Positions 22,547 to 22,719 of a stretch of 22,719 nucleotides of DNA are shown here, in pieces (position 1 is the first letter of the stretch; the number at the start of each line of letters is the position of its first letter). Source of the DNA: DASUMP01 sp036277635 (GTDB lineage: Bacteria; Actinomycetota; Acidimicrobiia; IMCC26256; PALSA-610); the NCBI GenBank assembly GCA_036277635.1, contig DASUMP010000005.1, positions 1 through 22,719 on the forward strand. The letters run 5' to 3'. Position numbers and translations under genes: made by a program. The notes beneath the pieces are model-generated. The model searched no databases. It saw nothing but the letters and a program-made list of their open reading frames with translations, and was not told the origin of the DNA.

Positions 22547-22572
22547 GGTGTCATCCTGGCGCGTGGGCGGGC

Positions 22573-22598
22573 CGGGTGAGCGAGCGGAGGCTCACCCG
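22573..22598 (-). terminator. Hairpin between tRNA-Ser(GGA) and tadA
   Basis: CGGGTGAGC and GCTCACCCG form a perfect 9-bp stem around the 8-base loop GAGCGGAG. It lies five bases beyond the tRNA 3' end. It may terminate or process the tRNA transcript. No T-tract follows. Confidence 0.5.
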
Positions 22599-22603
22599 CT
22601 GAG

Positions 22604-22688
22604 CGGAGGGAGTGGGATTCGAACCCACGGTGAGTTGCCCCACACACGCTCTCCAGGCGTGCCGATTCGTCCGCTCTCGCATCCCTCC
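22604..22688 (-). tRNA. tRNA-Ser (anticodon GGA)
   Basis: Class II tRNA of 85 bases on the minus strand. The acceptor GGAGGGA pairs with TCCCTCC, with discriminator G and no encoded CCA. The anticodon arm is CACGC, loop CTGGAGA, GCGTG, giving anticodon GGA (reads UCC and UCU). The variable arm is long and the T arm is GTGGG-TTCGAAT-CCCAC. Confidence 0.95.
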
Positions 22689-22699
22689 CGAGCGCGGCG

Positions 22700-22705
22700 A
22701 TGCTA
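22700..22705 (-). promoter_or_regulatory. Candidate -10 of tRNA-Ser(GGA)
   Basis: TAGCAT on the minus strand ends eleven bases before the mature tRNA 5' end. The -35 region would lie at or beyond the window edge, so it cannot be judged. Confidence 0.3.
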
Positions 22706-22719
22706 CCGGCGCCCCTCTC

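Overview
The window is about 22.7 kb of high-GC DNA (roughly 70% by eye) with dense genes, many GTG/TTG starts, few classical promoters and almost no spacer between convergent genes. The gene families point to Actinomycetota: DUF3151, the phosphatase / DUF3090 / SCO1664-kinase trio, an Lgt with the actinobacterial Trp variant, a sortase-type LPXTG anchor and an F420-hydrogenase-beta-like flavoprotein. I infer a non-Streptomyces, possibly acidimicrobial, lineage because mshC is missing from beside the trio. No phage, insertion sequence, CRISPR array or foreign-looking island is visible.

Layout. 45-4479 (+): lgt, then an ABC ATPase and a 919-residue MacB/FtsX-type permease. 4490-5005 (-): purE. 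5082-7419 (+): a nitronate monooxygenase and a CoA-disulfide-reductase-like flavoprotein, four bases apart. 7430-8925 (-): GDP-mannose 4,6-dehydratase and a DUF3151 protein. 8949-10981 (+): the trio of histidine phosphatase, DUF3090 protein and PI3/4-kinase/HipA-like protein. 10986-12659 (-): a fatty-acyl-AMP ligase. 12846-15529: a signalling block with an HTH-GAF-PAS regulator (-), an in-frame EAL-domain remnant after its stop, a stand-alone receiver (+) and a NarL-type response regulator (-) whose start lies in a 17-bp tandem repeat. 15619-18091 (-): nhaA and an FrhB-like iron-sulfur flavoprotein. 18143-20914 (-): a secreted CocE-type hydrolase with an FN3 module and an LPYTG wall anchor. 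21019-21876 (+): metF. 21935-22688 (-): tRNA-Ser(CGA), tadA and tRNA-Ser(GGA).

The genes do not form one pathway. Most are housekeeping: lipoprotein maturation, purine and folate metabolism, tRNA editing and Na+/H+ exchange. The parts most worth follow-up are the EAL remnant, the repeat at the NarL start, the kinase/phosphatase trio of unknown role, the wall-anchored CocE hydrolase, and several perfect GC-rich inverted repeats (an operator-like one at 14252-14273, an nhaA leader hairpin, and hairpins around the tRNA genes). I found no clearly new multi-gene system. The trio is the nearest to an undescribed one.
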